Source: G965233625 sp965233625
GTDB lineage: Bacteria; Planctomycetota; Planctomycetia; Pirellulales; Pirellulaceae
Assembly: GCA_965233625.1 (NCBI GenBank)
Contig: OZ247499.1
Location: 248,001 to 312,000, forward strand
Length of the DNA stretch: 64,000 nucleotides
Direction of reading: 5' to 3'
Below the pieces are notes generated by a model, which was given only the letters and a program-made list of their open reading frames with translations, ran no database searches and was not told the DNA's origin. Positions 26,796 through 35,537 of this stretch are shown here, one piece after another. The stretch's first letter is position 1, and each line of letters begins with the position of its first letter. A program made the position numbers and the translations under genes.

Positions 26796-28110
26796 TTTCC
26801 TCGTCCAGCCCTGACAATCCACGGTTGCGCTGCACTTCGTACAGCCCCGCGTGATAGTGCCGGACGACGCCGCTGCGGTCGATGACCACGAACAACGGCA
26901 ACTCGGCGCCTGCCGGTCGTGGATCGCCCAGCTTGGAAATCAACTCGCCTGAATCGAGCAGCAGCGGATAGCTGAGGTTCATAAACTGCTGGAATTTCCG
27001 CGCACTGCGGACGGCAGCGCTGGCCGTTTCTTCCTGCTTGAGCCGCTTGTCCGTGACAACGCCGAACACTTGCACCTTGTCTGCTTTGTGCTGACGGTAC
27101 AGATAGTCCAGAAAGCCAGTCTGCCCATAAGGTTGCTTGAGCGGTGTGTCACGGTAGGGCCAGAAGTGTAACACGGTGACGTGGTCCTTCAGCCCATCGC
27201 TACTTACGGTTCCGCCGGAGAGCTTCTTCAGTTCAAAAGCAGGGGCAGGTTTCCCCGTGACATTCTTCACCAGCGTCGTTAGAGCGCCACTGCGGTTGCT
27301 CTGCTGTTGCAGATCCGCGCGTGCTGCATCGAGTGCGGTGGCGATGAAGGGCGAACTGCTGCGCATCTGCTCGATGCGTGCGGTGGCGGTTGTTAACTGA
27401 TCTTTGGACCAGGTGATTTCCTTCGGGCGCGATGCCTGAAGCAGCGTGGCACGCAGGTCTTCAAACTGGCTGATCGACGTTTTCAGTTTGGTTAACGCGG
27501 CTTCGCTCAATTCGCGATGATCTGTTAACTGGTAGGTCAACTGATGCTGCTCTCCCTGGCCCATGAAGACAACTTCATCGACCGCTGCCAGCAGTTCAGA
27601 ATTGCGGGCGACATACATTGTGCGGCGGCGCCCGAAGGGTGTTGTAACTTCAACCGGCCAGACGCCGGCGCCTGCAACGGTCTGCTGCCGACCGACGGTG
27701 AACGTCGTGCGGCCCTTCTGCCATTGCTCACCTTGCTTCATCGGATTCGTGGTGAAATAAGCGGGCGCCAGCAGCGGGATAGCGACGGCGCCTGTGTCGC
27801 GGCTGTAAAGCAGCGACGGCATCAGCGAATCCGCCACTGGTTGCGGCTGCCAGCGTTCGTCAACGGGGAAGCTGCCCGCCTGCATGGGCCACGCCCATCC
27901 GCCACGGCCCGTTTCTTCCAGGCTCCAATAAACCACCGTGCCACTTTTCGCGCGGTCGACCACCATTTTCAATTTGAATTTTTTCCGCGTTTCCGCCGGG
28001 TCACCTTTATCGGCGACAATTTCACCCCCGTAGGTTAGCTGCATTGCATGGGTCAATGCAGGCTCTGCGGATGGCGCAAGTAGCAGCAACAAGGATAAGG
28101 CGGTTAGCAT
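26770..28110 (-). CDS. Secreted redoxin-fold protein lacking catalytic cysteines
   Basis: 446 aa. A signal peptide (TALSLLLLLAPSAEPALTHA) is followed by a ~250-residue N-terminal beta-rich domain and then an AhpC/TSA-thioredoxin-type domain from ~residue 285 (GKPAPAFELKKLSGGTVSS, VTVLHFWPYRDTP, PLFVVIDRSGVVRHYHAGLYEV). Where TlpA/ResA-like proteins have WCxxC, this protein reads WPYRDTP, so it cannot perform dithiol chemistry. Probably a pseudo-enzyme or binding protein of the cell envelope. Its last codons overlap the HisN-like gene tail to tail (26770-26795). Confidence 0.8.
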   Translation of the reverse strand: MLTALSLLLLLAPSAEPALTHAMQLTYGGEIVADKGDPAETRKKFKLKMVVDRAKSGTVVYWSLEETGRGGWAWPMQAGSFPVDERWQPQPVADSLMPSLLYSRDTGAVAIPLLAPAYFTTNPMKQGEQWQKGRTTFTVGRQQTVAGAGVWPVEVTTPFGRRRTMYVARNSELLAAVDEVVFMGQGEQHQLTYQLTDHRELSEAALTKLKTSISQFEDLRATLLQASRPKEITWSKDQLTTATARIEQMRSSSPFIATALDAARADLQQQSNRSGALTTLVKNVTGKPAPAFELKKLSGGTVSSDGLKDHVTVLHFWPYRDTPLKQPYGQTGFLDYLYRQHKADKVQVFGVVTDKRLKQEETASAAVRSARKFQQFMNLSYPLLLDSGELISKLGDPRPAGAELPLFVVIDRSGVVRHYHAGLYEVQRNRGLSGLDEEIKNALNRE

Positions 28111-28335
28111 TTACAGTTACCTTCTGATGGCGGGGGTGGGAAAAAGCCATGGAGAGTGTTGTGGGGGTACAGGGCAATTGTATCAGAGTTTTACGCCCCG
28201 GTATTTGCGGCTGGTGGCTTGTTTATGGTTAACGAATCGACATCAGCCGGGTGTTCTGGCATAATAACCGCGATTGATATCTGCCTCTATCTATTTCACC
28301 TGCTATATCTGCGGCTACCCATCTCGAGGTGTTTC
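28111..28335. other. Divergent intergenic region
   Basis: 225 bp between the redoxin-like gene and the His/Glu-rich lipoprotein gene. The part from 28250 on is A/T-rich (ATAATAACC, TTGATATC, CTATATCT) and is the likely promoter area for the lipoprotein, but no -35/-10 pair has correct spacing. An open frame continues through it from 28156 without coding character. Confidence 0.4.
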
Positions 28336-30261
28336 ATGCTTCGTTTAACTGGAATTGCGGGGGTTCTTGCCCTGACGCTGTGCACCTTAACCGGCTGTGG
28401 CGGCCCCATGGTTGCATCGGACGGTGGAGCCTCGCCCGTCTCCGGCGGTTCAACGTCTGGTGGCTCGAGCTCCGGTGGAGACAGTCATGGCAGCGGTGGT
28501 CACGAAGGTGGCGGCCATCAGGGCGAGGGCGGTCATAGCAGCCACGGAGAAGGCGGCAATCACTCTGGTGGCGGTCACGAAGGTGAGCACCAGGAACATG
28601 GTAGCGGCAGCCACGAAGAAAGTACGCACCAGGAAGGCGCCCACCAGGAAAACTCGCACGCGGAATCAAACGGCGGACACTCCGAAGGAGAGCACGACGC
28701 CGCACATGAAGAGAGTCAGCATTCTGAAGCTGAACATGCAGAAGAAACTCACTCCGAAGGCGAACATTCCGAAGGCGAACATTCCGAAGGTGAGCATTCA
28801 GAGGGCGAGCATTCTGAAGGCCGGCCGCGGCCCGCCCGTGAGGGCAGCGTTGCGCACGAGGGCTCACACGAAGAAGAAGCACACAGAGAAGGTGGACACA
28901 GAGAGGGTGGACACAGTGAGGGTGGTTCGTCACGTCCCGGTCGTAAGCCCCAGGAAAGCGATGTTCCTTCGCACCTGAAGGGGTTGAAACGGAAGGTCTA
29001 CACTTCTTTTATGAATGGTCAGGATCGCGAAGCGTTCATGTACCATCACGCCGACATGTTGCTTGCCGAAGGCGATGAAGCTAAAGGCCTGACGGAACAT
29101 TGGATCACCGCGCTGAAACAACCTAAGACTGGCGTCCGCTGGGGCGTAGGTGTTGTGTATCTTCCTGAACGCGCTTTCCGCGACGCTCCTCCGCAGATCG
29201 GTGCCGAGGTAAAGATGCCCACCAAACAAGAGTTGGAACGCCGCCGGAATGAAAACCGTAAGAACAACAGAAACCGGCCGAACAACAACAATCAAGACAA
29301 CTTAAAGCCACGGCCCAAACCTCCAGAAGATCTTGGACGCCAGCTTTCGTACTACACGGGCGAGGTCGGCGAGAAAGCGCTTGAACGGCTAGAGAATCGC
29401 CGTACACTGCGTCCCTACTGGGGAGAGCTACTCAAAGAAGCTCCGCAAGGAAGTGGTGGCAACCGTTTTGCAACCAGCGGCCGCCGTGAACAGGAGATGT
29501 ACGAAGGCGAAGCTTATCCAGAGGGCGAAGGTGCTCATGGCGAGGGAGGGCGACGTCCCCGGCAGGGCGGCAACGAGAAAAGTGCGGCTTATCTTGGCGC
29601 CGTCCAGATGGCGCCGGGCGTATTGATGCTGGGCACGGCGACAGAGGCGGAACTCCGCGAGAACGCTGAGAAGATGCACCTGGATCTATTGATGATTTTC
29701 GAGGTGAAGGTCGGCCGCAACCGCATTGGGGTGCCGCTGAATACGACGGAAATCAACGTCATTGATCTGGCCAACCGTAAGACCGCTGCCCGCCAGACTT
29801 TGAACAACATCCGCGTATTCACCGAACGTCAGGAACTGAAAGACGGAGATGTTGATCCGGTTGAAGAGGCGTTCGACCGCTTATTCCGGGTGATCGATCC
29901 CGAATACAAAGCATCGCCCATGCCAGACCTGGCGCCGGAGCATGTACTGGTCCGTGCTAAACAGGTCGTAACGGGCAAATACAATAATCCGCTGGAACCG
30001 CTGGCGGAGATGAAGTACTACCACGGTCGCAAGCTGGTGGACGATTCCATCTTCAATCGTTCGTGCGAACTGCTGATGGGTGAAGAAGATGGCGCTGCGT
30101 TTGTCGCCGCCCAGGACTACGATGCACGGTACGCCGTGATCAAAAAATATCTTCCCGGCGGTGATAAAGACGGTTTGCCGCGTGAGGAAGAACAGCAGTC
30201 TGATGTGCCTTCTGGTTCCGACGAACAACCCGGCGAGCACAGTGAAGACACGTTCCGCTAA
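28336..30261 (+). CDS. Lipoprotein with His/Glu/Gly/Ser-rich repeat domain
   Basis: 641 aa from the ATG at 28336, with GAGGT at 28325-28329; the longer frame from 28156 would destroy the lipoprotein signal (LRLTGIAGVLALTLCTLTGC, Cys21). Residues ~25-215 are low complexity: Gly/Ser/His first, then His-Glu-Ser-rich with four consecutive GEHSE units. The rest looks folded (LKGLKRKVYTSFMNGQDREAFMYHHADMLL; WGVGVVYLPERAF; HLDLLMIFEVKVGRNRIGVPLNTTEINVIDLANRK), then an Asp/Glu-rich tail. His-rich lipoproteins often bind Zn, Ni or Cu; here that is inference. The next two genes follow closely on the same strand. Confidence 0.8.
   Translation: MLRLTGIAGVLALTLCTLTGCGGPMVASDGGASPVSGGSTSGGSSSGGDSHGSGGHEGGGHQGEGGHSSHGEGGNHSGGGHEGEHQEHGSGSHEESTHQEGAHQENSHAESNGGHSEGEHDAAHEESQHSEAEHAEETHSEGEHSEGEHSEGEHSEGEHSEGRPRPAREGSVAHEGSHEEEAHREGGHREGGHSEGGSSRPGRKPQESDVPSHLKGLKRKVYTSFMNGQDREAFMYHHADMLLAEGDEAKGLTEHWITALKQPKTGVRWGVGVVYLPERAFRDAPPQIGAEVKMPTKQELERRRNENRKNNRNRPNNNNQDNLKPRPKPPEDLGRQLSYYTGEVGEKALERLENRRTLRPYWGELLKEAPQGSGGNRFATSGRREQEMYEGEAYPEGEGAHGEGGRRPRQGGNEKSAAYLGAVQMAPGVLMLGTATEAELRENAEKMHLDLLMIFEVKVGRNRIGVPLNTTEINVIDLANRKTAARQTLNNIRVFTERQELKDGDVDPVEEAFDRLFRVIDPEYKASPMPDLAPEHVLVRAKQVVTGKYNNPLEPLAEMKYYHGRKLVDDSIFNRSCELLMGEEDGAAFVAAQDYDARYAVIKKYLPGGDKDGLPREEEQQSDVPSGSDEQPGEHSEDTFR
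28750..28821 (+). repeat. 15-bp in-frame tandem repeat (EGEHS unit)
   Basis: Five units of 15 bp with the pattern CAYTCNGARGGYGAR run from 28750 to 28821, the last one incomplete; units 1-3 are nearly identical in DNA. The repeat encodes tandem H-S-E-G-E and lies in the His/Glu-rich part of the lipoprotein. Near-identity at the DNA level implies recent expansion and possible length variation. Confidence 0.85.
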
Positions 30262-30285
30262 CCGGCATGGTCGCGGGGCGTGTTG

Positions 30286-31125
30286 ATGAATACTGGCTTA
30301 CGCATTCTAAATTCCGGCTACAAGTTGCTTGATAACCCCGATACGATCGTCCTGGCCGTCATGCTGGGCGTTATCGGGGTAGCCGTAGTAGTCGCCGTGA
30401 TCTTCAGTGAGATACACCGCCGCCGGGCAGCCCGTCGGTCTTCTATTATTGAGGCAGTCGCGAAAAGACGCGACTGGGAATATCAGCGCTCTAATCCTGA
30501 TGTAAGCCTGCAGATCGTTGACGTGCTGCGGCCCTCGACGGTTGTGAATTTCGGATTGCCGGTGGTGAAGAAGGTCCGGCCGCTTGATCTGACAGACTTT
30601 GTGTTTATCCCCGACGCGGGCATTGTGGTGTGCGACTGTGTGCGATGGTTCGCCAGCGATAAACGCGGCGGCTGCGAGTTCGCCACCATGCTCTACGCGT
30701 GCGACAGTTCCGTCACGCTGCCTCATTTTGGCGTTCTGCCGCTGACACTCGGTGACAGAATTGCGTCAGGCGTGGGACTACCGGGTAGCAAGGCCGTGGA
30801 GCACAAACCTTTTGATCAGCGGTACCGTCTGCACGGCGCCCCGGCCGATGACGTTCACAAACTGTTGTGCCCTGATGGGTTAGAGCTTCTATCCAAGCGG
30901 AAGAACTTTCTGGTGGAAGGCTGGGACCAGCATGTGGTGATTGCCTATTCGCCGTTGTTCACGTCCGAACAAAGTTTCTTTGGCTCTGCGAACGACCGGC
31001 GAATTGGCCTGGATCAGGAGAAGCACTTCGAGCGGTTTGTGGAAGATGCATCCTCGCTCTCGCAGTTGATTTTCGCACAGGCAAGATTGTATGAAGGATC
31101 AGATGTCCAGGCCGGAACCTCTTAG
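30286..31125 (+). CDS. Single-pass membrane protein of unknown family
   Basis: 279 aa from the ATG at 30286, with GGGG about 7 nt upstream (GTG and TTG codons lie just before in frame). One membrane helix at ~20-43 (IVLAVMLGVIGVAVVVAVIF) is followed by a basic stretch (RRRAARR) and a ~230-residue cytoplasmic domain with FVFIPDAGIVVCDCVRW and HVVIAYSPLFTSEQSFFG. No family is recognised. It lies 24 bp after the His-rich lipoprotein and overlaps the next gene's longest start by 35 bp, so the three probably form an operon. Confidence 0.75.
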   Translation: MNTGLRILNSGYKLLDNPDTIVLAVMLGVIGVAVVVAVIFSEIHRRRAARRSSIIEAVAKRRDWEYQRSNPDVSLQIVDVLRPSTVVNFGLPVVKKVRPLDLTDFVFIPDAGIVVCDCVRWFASDKRGGCEFATMLYACDSSVTLPHFGVLPLTLGDRIASGVGLPGSKAVEHKPFDQRYRLHGAPADDVHKLLCPDGLELLSKRKNFLVEGWDQHVVIAYSPLFTSEQSFFGSANDRRIGLDQEKHFERFVEDASSLSQLIFAQARLYEGSDVQAGTS

Positions 31126-32767
31126 CATGCTGCTTGACGTTGCAGCGGCGATGCCACGCGTGTCTTTGCAGATTGGCTGTGCTTTCCTCGTGGCCGCAGC
31201 CAGTTTCGATAGCGTCTATGCACAGCCACCGAACCGCGCGGAAAACAGCACGGTTGATGCGGTGACCACGGCGAGCCTGACAGCGGAGGCGCCGCGGATT
31301 ACACCCGCAGAGTTCGAAGGGCCGGGCAGGATTGTGCGATGTCCTTCCACCATCACAGCCGCATGCATGGCAGGCGGCGGGCGGTATCTGCTGCTGCATC
31401 TGAAAGAGATCAATAAAATCGCAGTGTTTGACATCAGCGAGTCACGGATCGCGAAGTTTCTTCCAGCGCCCGCGGGAGACTTTTCCTTTGCGGGCGGGTT
31501 AACCGCTGCGGTGGTGCTGGACAAAGAGAAGCATCAGCTAAGCCGCTGGAGCCTGGTTGATATGAAGCTCGAAGCCACAGTGCCCGCTGCGGAAGATATC
31601 GACCGGGTTGTGATGGGCTGTTCCTCGCGCGGGCCGGTTTATGCGCTGGAGAAAGATTTCTCTGGCTGGAACGTCGGCTTCCTGGCTTTAGACACGCTGA
31701 AACCCATGCCGGTCGAGACGCTGAACGGCCGTACCTACAACAGCCGGATGGATATTGAATGTTACCCTGGTGTGCAGGTTGCGGCAGATGGTTCTGTACT
31801 GGTCGGCATCCGCGAATCGTTCGATAGTGGCACGCTGGTGCGATACGCCGGCGGTCGCGTCTTGCAACAACGGCTGCGGTTGCACAGCCGGACGCCGCGG
31901 AAGGGTGTCCTGGCGCCTTTGGCCAATGGGCAGGGCTTTATTGGCAATACGGGGTGCTTTGGCCGGGATTTTACGCCCATCAAAATCAACCGCAATACGC
32001 AGCGGGTGATGGCCGCGGCAGCGCCGGTTGGCAGCTTCTTCCTTTCCATCGCCTCGTCCGGCAATTCGATTCACCGTGGCGCCGACGCCCAACTGGTCGC
32101 ATTGGCGCCTGACCTGCCTTTTGCGCCCGATACAAATGCTTACGGCAAAGCTGAATTGCGTCACGAAGATCGCGTGTACTTTGTCCCCGCCGCAAAGGTC
32201 ATTGTCGTGCTGCCCGCAGCAGGGAGCGACATTGCATTGCGGCGGATGGACCTGGCGAGCGAAGTGGAAACAGAGAAAGCCGTCGTCTGTTTCGCAAGCA
32301 TTCCGCCGTTGATGGCCAGCCGTAAAGGGTTCCGCTACAAGGTGCAGACAGCAGGCGCCGCCAAGCCGCAGTTGACGCTGGTCGTGAAGCCGCCTGGCAT
32401 GACGATTGATGAAAACGGCGTTATCAACTGGCGTCCGCCGCGCACGGGCGGGGCGATGACTGTGCGGGTGGTGGTGCGCGCGTCGGCGCCCGGCAATACA
32501 GCCTTTCAGAAATTCAAACTGCAGGTTGAAGCGGGAGAATCATGGCCGAACGCCTTTCGTATCTGGCGTGAAAGCGACAGCGGAAAAACGGTGGAAGCCC
32601 GCATCACTGGGTTCGACCGTGGGCTGGTGCAGTTAACGCGTCGTGATGGCCGCAAGTTTTCGGCAAGTCTGGCGCGGTTCGATAACGAAGATCAGGCGTT
32701 TGTATCCGGGCTGCTTGAACCGTATCCAGAAGCGTTGCCCGCGGATGAGCCGCCGGCGCCTGATTAA
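31091..32767 (+). CDS. Secreted beta-propeller-like protein with Ig-like and C-terminal SHD1 domain
   Basis: 558 aa for the longest frame. Candidate starts are 31091, 31103 (AAGGA 4 nt upstream) and 31127 (just after the previous stop); the last gives the neatest signal peptide (PRVSLQIGCAFLVAAASFDSVYAQ). Residues ~85-400 have repeated beta motifs suggesting a WD/YVTN-like propeller (IAVFDISESRIAKFLPAP, LSRWSLVDMKLEATVPA). Residues ~410-495 look like an Ig-type domain (PPGMTIDENGVINWRPPR). The end, WRESDSGKTVEARITGFDRG to DNEDQAFV, matches SHD1 (SLA1 homology domain 1), common in planctomycetes. Function unknown; probably envelope binding. Confidence 0.75.
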   Translation: MKDQMSRPEPLSMLLDVAAAMPRVSLQIGCAFLVAAASFDSVYAQPPNRAENSTVDAVTTASLTAEAPRITPAEFEGPGRIVRCPSTITAACMAGGGRYLLLHLKEINKIAVFDISESRIAKFLPAPAGDFSFAGGLTAAVVLDKEKHQLSRWSLVDMKLEATVPAAEDIDRVVMGCSSRGPVYALEKDFSGWNVGFLALDTLKPMPVETLNGRTYNSRMDIECYPGVQVAADGSVLVGIRESFDSGTLVRYAGGRVLQQRLRLHSRTPRKGVLAPLANGQGFIGNTGCFGRDFTPIKINRNTQRVMAAAAPVGSFFLSIASSGNSIHRGADAQLVALAPDLPFAPDTNAYGKAELRHEDRVYFVPAAKVIVVLPAAGSDIALRRMDLASEVETEKAVVCFASIPPLMASRKGFRYKVQTAGAAKPQLTLVVKPPGMTIDENGVINWRPPRTGGAMTVRVVVRASAPGNTAFQKFKLQVEAGESWPNAFRIWRESDSGKTVEARITGFDRGLVQLTRRDGRKFSASLARFDNEDQAFVSGLLEPYPEALPADEPPAPD

Positions 32768-32873
32768 ATCCGCCGCGCGCGGTTACAATCTTACGCATGT
32801 GCGATACGAAACTACCGCACGCGGCTGACGGCCGCACATCGCAGTACGTTAAATCAGATAAGGATTGTTACCG

Positions 32874-33464
32874 ATGGTTAAGACGCAAAGCACCATGTTG
32901 CCGCTCGGCAGCCCGGCGCCCGACTTCTCGCTCATCAACGTCGATGGACGGACCATTTCGCTGGCGGATGTTTCCGATGCACCGGCGCTGCTTGTTGTGT
33001 TCATGTGCAACCACTGCCCGTTTGTGATTCATCTGGCGGATCATTTCGCCGCATTCGCCCACGAATATCAGGCGAAGGGCGTCTCGATCGTGGGCATCAG
33101 TTCCAACGACGTGAGCACCCATCCGAATGATTCGCCCGAACAGATGGTGCACGAGGCAGAGAATCGTGGTTACAGCTTTCCGTACCTCTACGACGAAACG
33201 CAGGAAGTGGCCAAGGCGTACCGGGCAGCCTGCACGCCTGACTTCTTCGTCTTCGATAAAGATCAGAAGCTGGTTTACCGCGGGCAGTACGACGCCAGCC
33301 GCCCTGGCAACGAAGAGCCGTTAACCGGCGCCGATCTCCGCGCCGCGCTGGATGCCGTGCTGGCGGGCGAAGAGCCGTCGAGCGAGCAGATGCCCAGCCT
33401 GGGCTGTAATATTAAGTGGTCAGCCGGCAACGAGCCTGACTATTTCAACCCGCCGCCTAAGTAA
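32874..33464 (+). CDS. Thioredoxin-family redoxin (CNHC motif)
   Basis: 196 aa from the ATG at 32874, with AAGGA (32860-32864) upstream; a TTG at 32865 is a weaker option. AhpC/TSA-type redoxin: GSPAPDFSLINVDG near the N-terminus, active-site Cys pair C45-N-H-C48 in FMCNHCPFV, then ACTPDFFVFDKDQKLVYRGQYD. No signal peptide, so cytoplasmic. This branch is widespread in bacteria and is annotated thioredoxin family protein; the physiological partner is not known. It stands alone, convergent with the sulfatase gene. Confidence 0.85.
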   Translation: MVKTQSTMLPLGSPAPDFSLINVDGRTISLADVSDAPALLVVFMCNHCPFVIHLADHFAAFAHEYQAKGVSIVGISSNDVSTHPNDSPEQMVHEAENRGYSFPYLYDETQEVAKAYRAACTPDFFVFDKDQKLVYRGQYDASRPGNEEPLTGADLRAALDAVLAGEEPSSEQMPSLGCNIKWSAGNEPDYFNPPPK

Positions 33465-33479
33465 AACACTACTGCGTTC

Positions 33480-34970
33480 TTAATCTTCAAATTGCCGGTA
33501 CTCAGGATTGGTATCGGCATTTTTGAAGATGGGTTTATCTTTCCAGAGATCATAAGTCGCCTTGAGTTGCACGGCGGCTTCGGGCGTCTGACCTTTGTCG
33601 CCGGTTCTTTTGATCCAGGACTCTAGGATATCGCGGTGGCGTTTCAGCTCGGCAGCGTACTGCGGCGACTCTGCCAGGTTGTTGATCTGATACGGGTCGG
33701 CGGCAATGTCGTACAGTTCCTCTGTGGGGCGGACGCCAAACCAGTGCTTGTCCTGATAGTCGTTTAATTTTCCTGCCGCGTGCAGGCGTTTCAGATCCAC
33801 GACCGTGGGCTGGTTGTCACGGTACTGCGCCTGCAGCATCGGGCGGTTGGGATAGTAGTTGCGGATGTAACGCAGCTTGTCCGTGCGGACGGTGCGGATG
33901 CGGTCAATGGTGTAGTCGCAGCGGTCGCGGGCGGAGATGACGTATTCGCGCGGCTGATGATCTTTGGCGAAGAGATTACGGCCATCAAAGTAATCTGGAA
34001 TTGCCACGCCCGCGAAAGCCAGCGTTGTGGCGGAGATATCCAGCCCCTGCACCAGATCAAGACGGACGGTCCCGGCTTTCAAAGCGGGGTGATTACCTTG
34101 GATCACCAGCGGTACATGAACGCCGCCTTCGTAACAGAATTGTTTGTGCCGCAGTGACTGATTGTTGCCGTGGTCAGAGAAGAAGAAGACGATGGTGTTT
34201 TGTAATTCGCCATCCGCCTTGAGCAGCTGCAGGATTTCTTCGACCTGATGATCGGCGCCGCGGGCCGCGTTGTAATGGGTGGTCCAGCTCTTACGGTGGG
34301 CTGGTGTATCGGGAAAATACGGCGGCAGCGGAACGTCTTTATCGGCAAGCAGTGCGCCTTTGCGGACGTGCCGGTTTTTGGCCTTCCCGCCCCAGATCAT
34401 GATCTGTCCGAACCAGGGCTGCTTCTTGTCAGGCCGGGCGTTCCAGGTGTCTTTGGTGAACGAGCCTGAATGCTGGGCGAAGTTGCCCTGCCAGCCATTC
34501 TCACCCGGCGTGTAGTTCTCTTTCGTGCCAACGGAATAGAGTTTGCGGCGGTCGTAATGAAAATTGTAATCGTCTTTGCCGCTGTTGAAGGTGAAGTAAC
34601 CAGCATCACGCATCAGCTCTGGCACCGTCTTGATGCCCTTGAGATGAATCTGCGTATCTTCAGGAACCACGCCTTTTGGCGCCCGCGAAGAACGGTGCTG
34701 GTGCGTGCCCGTCGTCGTCTGCATCACGCCCGTGATCATCGCGGACCGGCAGGCGGAGCAGACCGGCGCGGGCATGTAAACACGTTTGAACAACACACCT
34801 TCACTGGCCATGCCATCGATCGCCGGCGTGTGATCCTTGTTGATCTTGTCGCCGTAGCAGCCCATGTAAGGCGATAAGTCTTCCGAGAAAATCCAGAGAA
34901 TATTCGGCCGCTCTTCAGCAAGCAGCACCGTGGGCGTAAACAGGATGAATAGCAGGATGCAGATTCGCAT
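33480..34970 (-). CDS. Secreted type I sulfatase
   Basis: 496 aa. A signal peptide (RICILLFILFTPTVLLA) precedes the alkaline-phosphatase-like sulfatase fold: RPNILWIFSEDLSPYMGCYGD holds the first metal-binding residues, C71-S-A73-C-R75 within VCSACRSAMITG is the CxAxR site converted to formylglycine, and FFFSDHGNN the later Asp-His-Asn set. It belongs to the large planctomycete group acting on sulfated polysaccharides, substrate unknown. Single gene; stop separated by 15 bp from the convergent redoxin gene. Confidence 0.9.
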   Translation of the reverse strand: MRICILLFILFTPTVLLAEERPNILWIFSEDLSPYMGCYGDKINKDHTPAIDGMASEGVLFKRVYMPAPVCSACRSAMITGVMQTTTGTHQHRSSRAPKGVVPEDTQIHLKGIKTVPELMRDAGYFTFNSGKDDYNFHYDRRKLYSVGTKENYTPGENGWQGNFAQHSGSFTKDTWNARPDKKQPWFGQIMIWGGKAKNRHVRKGALLADKDVPLPPYFPDTPAHRKSWTTHYNAARGADHQVEEILQLLKADGELQNTIVFFFSDHGNNQSLRHKQFCYEGGVHVPLVIQGNHPALKAGTVRLDLVQGLDISATTLAFAGVAIPDYFDGRNLFAKDHQPREYVISARDRCDYTIDRIRTVRTDKLRYIRNYYPNRPMLQAQYRDNQPTVVDLKRLHAAGKLNDYQDKHWFGVRPTEELYDIAADPYQINNLAESPQYAAELKRHRDILESWIKRTGDKGQTPEAAVQLKATYDLWKDKPIFKNADTNPEYRQFED

Positions 34971-35079
34971 AATGATGCCAGGATGAAAATGCAGAATGGG
35001 TCAGTTGGAGGCGTTCTAGACGCGCGACGCGCTATCATACTCTATGAAACGGGGCCGTTCGAATAGAACGAAATTCGCT

Positions 35080-35508
35080 TCAACCCGCGGGTGTGGAAGA
35101 TTCTGCTTCGCACGCGTCACAACGGCTCTGAAAAAAGTACCGGTGGCGATCATTGTCAAACAACTTCTGGGCAAAGAAGTACGATCCACAAAGTGGACAT
35201 CGCCAGGTCTTAATGGACTGTAATGCAAGGTGTGAAAGGAAGCAGCAAACCCCTGCCGGAATCAATGGAATAAACCAGAACCAGCCGAGCCAAGGTGCGA
35301 GCACGAGCGTTGCGATAAACATCGGATAGATGCCCACCAGCGTTAGCTGGTGCAGACGTCGTAGCTTTCTGAGTTCATCCCATCCGGCCGATTGATGAAG
35401 GCGCCGTAGATCTTTGTCCTCAGGCAGACCTGATTGCAATTCTTCCCAGTGCGGCCCCGTATCGTTCCAGGGTGCATGGGAAGAATCGGCTTTTGGTCTG
35501 GGTTGCAT
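35080..35508 (-). CDS. Small two-helix membrane protein with C-terminal zinc ribbon
   Basis: 142 aa from the ATG at 35508 (a TTG two codons upstream is unlikely). A soluble N-terminal part rich in charged residues (DKDLRRLHQSAGWDELRKLRRL) is followed by membrane helices (~56-92: LTLVGIYPMFIATLVLAPWL, FWFIPLIPAGVCCFLSHLAL) and a C-terminal CPLC/CDAC zinc ribbon. Family not recognised. It lies 29 bp downstream of the MFS transporter on the same strand and could be co-transcribed with it. Confidence 0.7.
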   Translation of the reverse strand: MQPRPKADSSHAPWNDTGPHWEELQSGLPEDKDLRRLHQSAGWDELRKLRRLHQLTLVGIYPMFIATLVLAPWLGWFWFIPLIPAGVCCFLSHLALQSIKTWRCPLCGSYFFAQKLFDNDRHRYFFQSRCDACEAESSTPAG

Positions 35509-35537
35509 GGCCAATTACACCGGCTCTAGCCTGGTAT

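Noticed and set aside
28156..28335. N-terminal extension of the His-rich lipoprotein
   Set aside because: The frame is open by chance; the lipoprotein signal and RBS mark the ATG at 28336.
28750..28821. CRISPR-like array
   Set aside because: Contiguous coding repeats without spacers.
28334..28933. 199-aa open frame antisense to the His/Glu-rich lipoprotein
   Set aside because: Its His/Arg/Leu-rich composition is just the reverse reading of the repeat.
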